Assembly: GCA_958436475.1 (NCBI GenBank)
Contig: CAUBKG010000003.1
Coordinates: 1 to 50,435 of the forward strand
Direction: 5' to 3'
DNA: 50,435 bases
DNA from: an uncultured Clostridia bacterium
GTDB taxonomy: Bacteria > Bacillota > Clostridia > Oscillospirales > Acutalibacteraceae
Both the position numbers and the translations under genes were made by a program. Below are positions 48,656 through 50,435 of this stretch, piece after piece. The notes beneath the pieces were generated by a model. That model had not been told where the DNA came from, searched no databases, and saw only the letters and a list, made by a program, of their open reading frames with translations. Position 1 is the stretch's first letter, and every line of letters starts with the position of its first letter.

Positions 48656-49079
48656 TGAGAAAGTGATGGACCATTTCCTTCACCCTCGCAACGTCGGCAC
48701 CCTCGAGGATGCGGACGGCGTGGGAGAAGTGGGCAATGCCAAATGCGGCGATATCATGAAGATGTACCTGAAGATTGAAGACGGCGTGATAACCGATGTC
48801 AAGTTCAACACCTTCGGCTGCGGCTCGGCCATTGCCACCAGCTCCATGGCGACCGAGATGATCAAGGGCAAGCGCGTGGAGGATGCACTTACCCTTTCGA
48901 ACAAGGCTGTGGTAGACGCGCTCGATGGGCTCCCCGCCCCGAAAATCCACTGCTCCGTGCTGGCAGAGGAAGCGGTAAAGGCCGCCGTGAAGGATTATTA
49001 CGATAAAAACGGCATCCCTTATGACGAAAAATCCTTCTGCGGGGGAAACTGCTGCCACTGCCACGGGCAGAAAGAATAA
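48645..49079 (+). CDS. nifU: NifU/IscU-type Fe-S scaffold protein
   Basis: The 144-residue scaffold builds clusters from nifS-derived sulfur. The three ligand Cys are at 34 (NAKCGDIM), 59 (FGCGSA) and 103 (IHCSVL), with Asp 36 next to the first as in functional scaffolds. A C-terminal extension CGGNCCHCHGQKE adds more Cys, common in clostridial NifU. ATG 48645 (MLYSEKVMDHF) follows AAAGGAG; an earlier in-frame ATG at 48624 has no site. Confidence 0.96.
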   Translation: MLYSEKVMDHFLHPRNVGTLEDADGVGEVGNAKCGDIMKMYLKIEDGVITDVKFNTFGCGSAIATSSMATEMIKGKRVEDALTLSNKAVVDALDGLPAPKIHCSVLAEEAVKAAVKDYYDKNGIPYDEKSFCGGNCCHCHGQKE

Positions 49080-49138
49080 AAAAACAGCCGCGAGATGGCA
49101 AATGTTTTCCGGCAGAATTAATCAGCGGCTGTTTTTTT
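49077..49138 (+). terminator. Terminator of the sulfur / Fe-S operon
   Basis: AAAACAGCCGC (49081-49091) pairs with GCGGCTGTTTT (49125-49135), followed by further T residues. Confidence 0.9.
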
Positions 49139-49261
49139 GGCGCTGCGGTCTCTTCGAGGCCGCGCGCTGAGATTTTACGTCCGTTGCCCGCACAGCTGCC
49201 AACATGGATAGTTTATACACTGCCTGCGGCAGTCTATAAAAAACAAGCTGCAATGAAACAA

Positions 49262-49303
49262 AAAACCGGCGTATGGGCCTTTTGAAGGGCCCATACGCCG
49301 GTT
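49262..49303 (-). terminator. Terminator of the MreB-family gene
   Basis: A 17-bp perfect stem AAACCGGCGTATGGGCC (49262-49278) and its complement (49287-49303), followed on the minus strand by six T residues. It lies 15 bp after the stop. Confidence 0.94.
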
Positions 49304-49317
49304 TGCGTTCTGCTGCA

Positions 49318-50346
49318 TCAATAATCCACAACGATATCCTGCAGCGTGTTGAATTGATAATCGCCGTTTTTCAGGAGGTCCAGGTTGCGCAGGGCAACGC
49401 CCGTTCCCTTTACCACGCAGGAATCCGGGTCGCTCACCGGATGCACCGGAGCGTTGAGACGCCCAGACAGATAATCGGCAAAGCCGGAAAGCAGGGAACC
49501 GTTGCCGGTTAAAATAATGCCGTCGGTAAAAATATCGCCCGCAAGCTCGGGCGGCGTGCGCTCGAGCACGCTCTGGATGCCGGAAACGATCTGGTCGACC
49601 GGCTCTAAAATCGCAGGTTTCAGCTCTGCGGCGGTCATTTCAAAGGTTTGGGGCAGGCCGGAGAAGAGGTTGCGCCCCTTCACGCTCACGGCGATTTCCA
49701 GATTGCCGGGGGCGAGGGTCGCCACCGTCTTTTTCACATGCTCCGCCGTGGAAGCGCCGATCAGCATGTTATATTCCCGGCGGGCGTAGCGGATGATGGC
49801 GTCGTCGATATCCTGGCTCGCGATCTTGAGGGAATCCCAAACGGCGAGGCCGCCCATGGAAAGCACGGCGACGTCCGTCACGCCCGCACCCACGTCCACC
49901 ACAATGGCGCCGTGCGGCGTACTGAAATCCACACCCGCGCCGATAGCCGCCGCCACGGGGGATTCGATGAGGCACACCCGGCGCGCGCCCGCGTGGGAAA
50001 GCACCTTCATCAGGGAACGGCGCTGCACGTTCGGGATGCGCGAGGGCATGCACACCATAACGCGCGGCTTGAACATCTGGTTGCCGCACACCTTCCGCAG
50101 ATAATATTTCAGCATGACCTCCGCAGCCTCATAATCCGCAATGAACCCCCGCTGGATGGGGAGCACGGTCTTTATCTTTTTGTGGGTCCGGCCAACCATG
50201 CGGCGGGCTTCGTTCCCATACGCAATAGGACGCATGGTTTCCGCATCCATGGCAACGGCGGAGGCTTCCTTCAGCACGATCTTCTGCCGCACGATAACAC
50301 GGGTATTGGCGGTCCCGAGGTCAATTCCAATGTCGAATCCAAGCAT
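49318..50346 (-). CDS. mreB: Rod-shape-determining actin homologue, MreB/Mbl family
   Basis: The 342-residue actin-like ATPase assembles under the membrane and guides cell-wall synthesis. ATP-binding motifs are FDIGIDLGTANTRVIVRQK (phosphate 1), VVDVGAGVTDVAV (phosphate 2) and the adenosine loop ILTGNGSLLSG. The loop is GNGS where most MreB have GGGA, a divergent feature. No mreC or mreD follows, which fits Mbl or a paralogue better than the main mreBCD copy. I take ATG 50346 (MLGFDIGIDLG). The upstream control region is cut by the window end. Confidence 0.9.
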   Translation of the reverse strand: MLGFDIGIDLGTANTRVIVRQKIVLKEASAVAMDAETMRPIAYGNEARRMVGRTHKKIKTVLPIQRGFIADYEAAEVMLKYYLRKVCGNQMFKPRVMVCMPSRIPNVQRRSLMKVLSHAGARRVCLIESPVAAAIGAGVDFSTPHGAIVVDVGAGVTDVAVLSMGGLAVWDSLKIASQDIDDAIIRYARREYNMLIGASTAEHVKKTVATLAPGNLEIAVSVKGRNLFSGLPQTFEMTAAELKPAILEPVDQIVSGIQSVLERTPPELAGDIFTDGIILTGNGSLLSGFADYLSGRLNAPVHPVSDPDSCVVKGTGVALRNLDLLKNGDYQFNTLQDIVVDY

Positions 50347-50435
50347 AGCTGCACCCACTTAACAAACAGAATCGGCGGCGTAGGCTGACGCGCGATAGGG
50401 AGAAAACGGTTTTGGAAGATAAAATTCCCTTGATA

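Overview
The window is a chromosomal segment of a spore-forming, probably gut-dwelling anaerobic Firmicute, most likely a high-GC Clostridia lineage such as Oscillospiraceae. The evidence is both dipicolinate synthase subunits, a SpoIID homologue, NrdR, a single-chain PurL, DUF1836, DegV, a DUF4179 anti-sigma factor, NifS/NifU scaffold genes, AGGAGG-type ribosome binding sites and consensus sigma-A promoters. Most genes are GC-rich. A few surface-protein genes contain strikingly AT-rich blocks. I saw no rRNA, tRNA, transposase, phage gene or CRISPR array.

Layout. 1-10250: the tail of a CARDB-type surface protein, a 2336-residue secreted leucine-rich-repeat protein, a DUF1836 regulator divergent from an SGNH hydrolase, and DegV. 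10290-10700: repeat cluster 1. 10845-14534: a drug-type ABC exporter, a GNAT acetyltransferase, a VOC protein and an RNHCP protein preceded by a possible leader-peptide switch. 14647-18846 (minus): two TrkA-type proteins, a GH25 lysozyme, repeat cluster 2 and nrdR. 19032-21433 (minus): an amino-acid ABC importer. 21622-26877 (minus): an ECF sigma/anti-sigma/lipoprotein operon, then a secreted protein and a DNRLRE-like lipoprotein. 27024-35130 (minus): purL, purC, a lipoprotein, a membrane protein and citrate synthase. 35467-37014 (plus): spoIID-like gene and tspO. 37061-41899 (minus): a 27-residue membrane peptide, mscS, a frameshifted PPOX gene, repeat cluster 3, dipicolinate synthase genes and cca. 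42078-49079 (mostly plus): murC, a DUF6125-like gene (minus), and an Rrf2 regulator followed by metY-cysK-nifS-nifU. 49318-50346 (minus): an MreB/Mbl protein.

How the genes work together. The Rrf2 regulator and the metY promoter share inverted repeats of the form ACCTAT-N7-ATAGGT, so cysteine synthesis and Fe-S assembly look like one regulon. A 28-codon Cys-containing leader lies between that promoter and metY. The ECF sigma gene has its own TGAAAC-type promoter. It is followed by its anti-sigma factor and by a lipoprotein copy of the anti-sigma sensor domain, which may tune the signal.

The least explained feature is a structured repeat family at four loci. Its units are about 97 bp, with a GGTATAAT box at each palindrome edge. 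Three stem-loops per unit show compensatory base changes between copies, and the boxes are extended -10 promoter motifs. Three of the four loci end within about 45 bp of a gene start. Two further inverted-repeat-bounded elements lie at 16114-16376 and 43484-43630.
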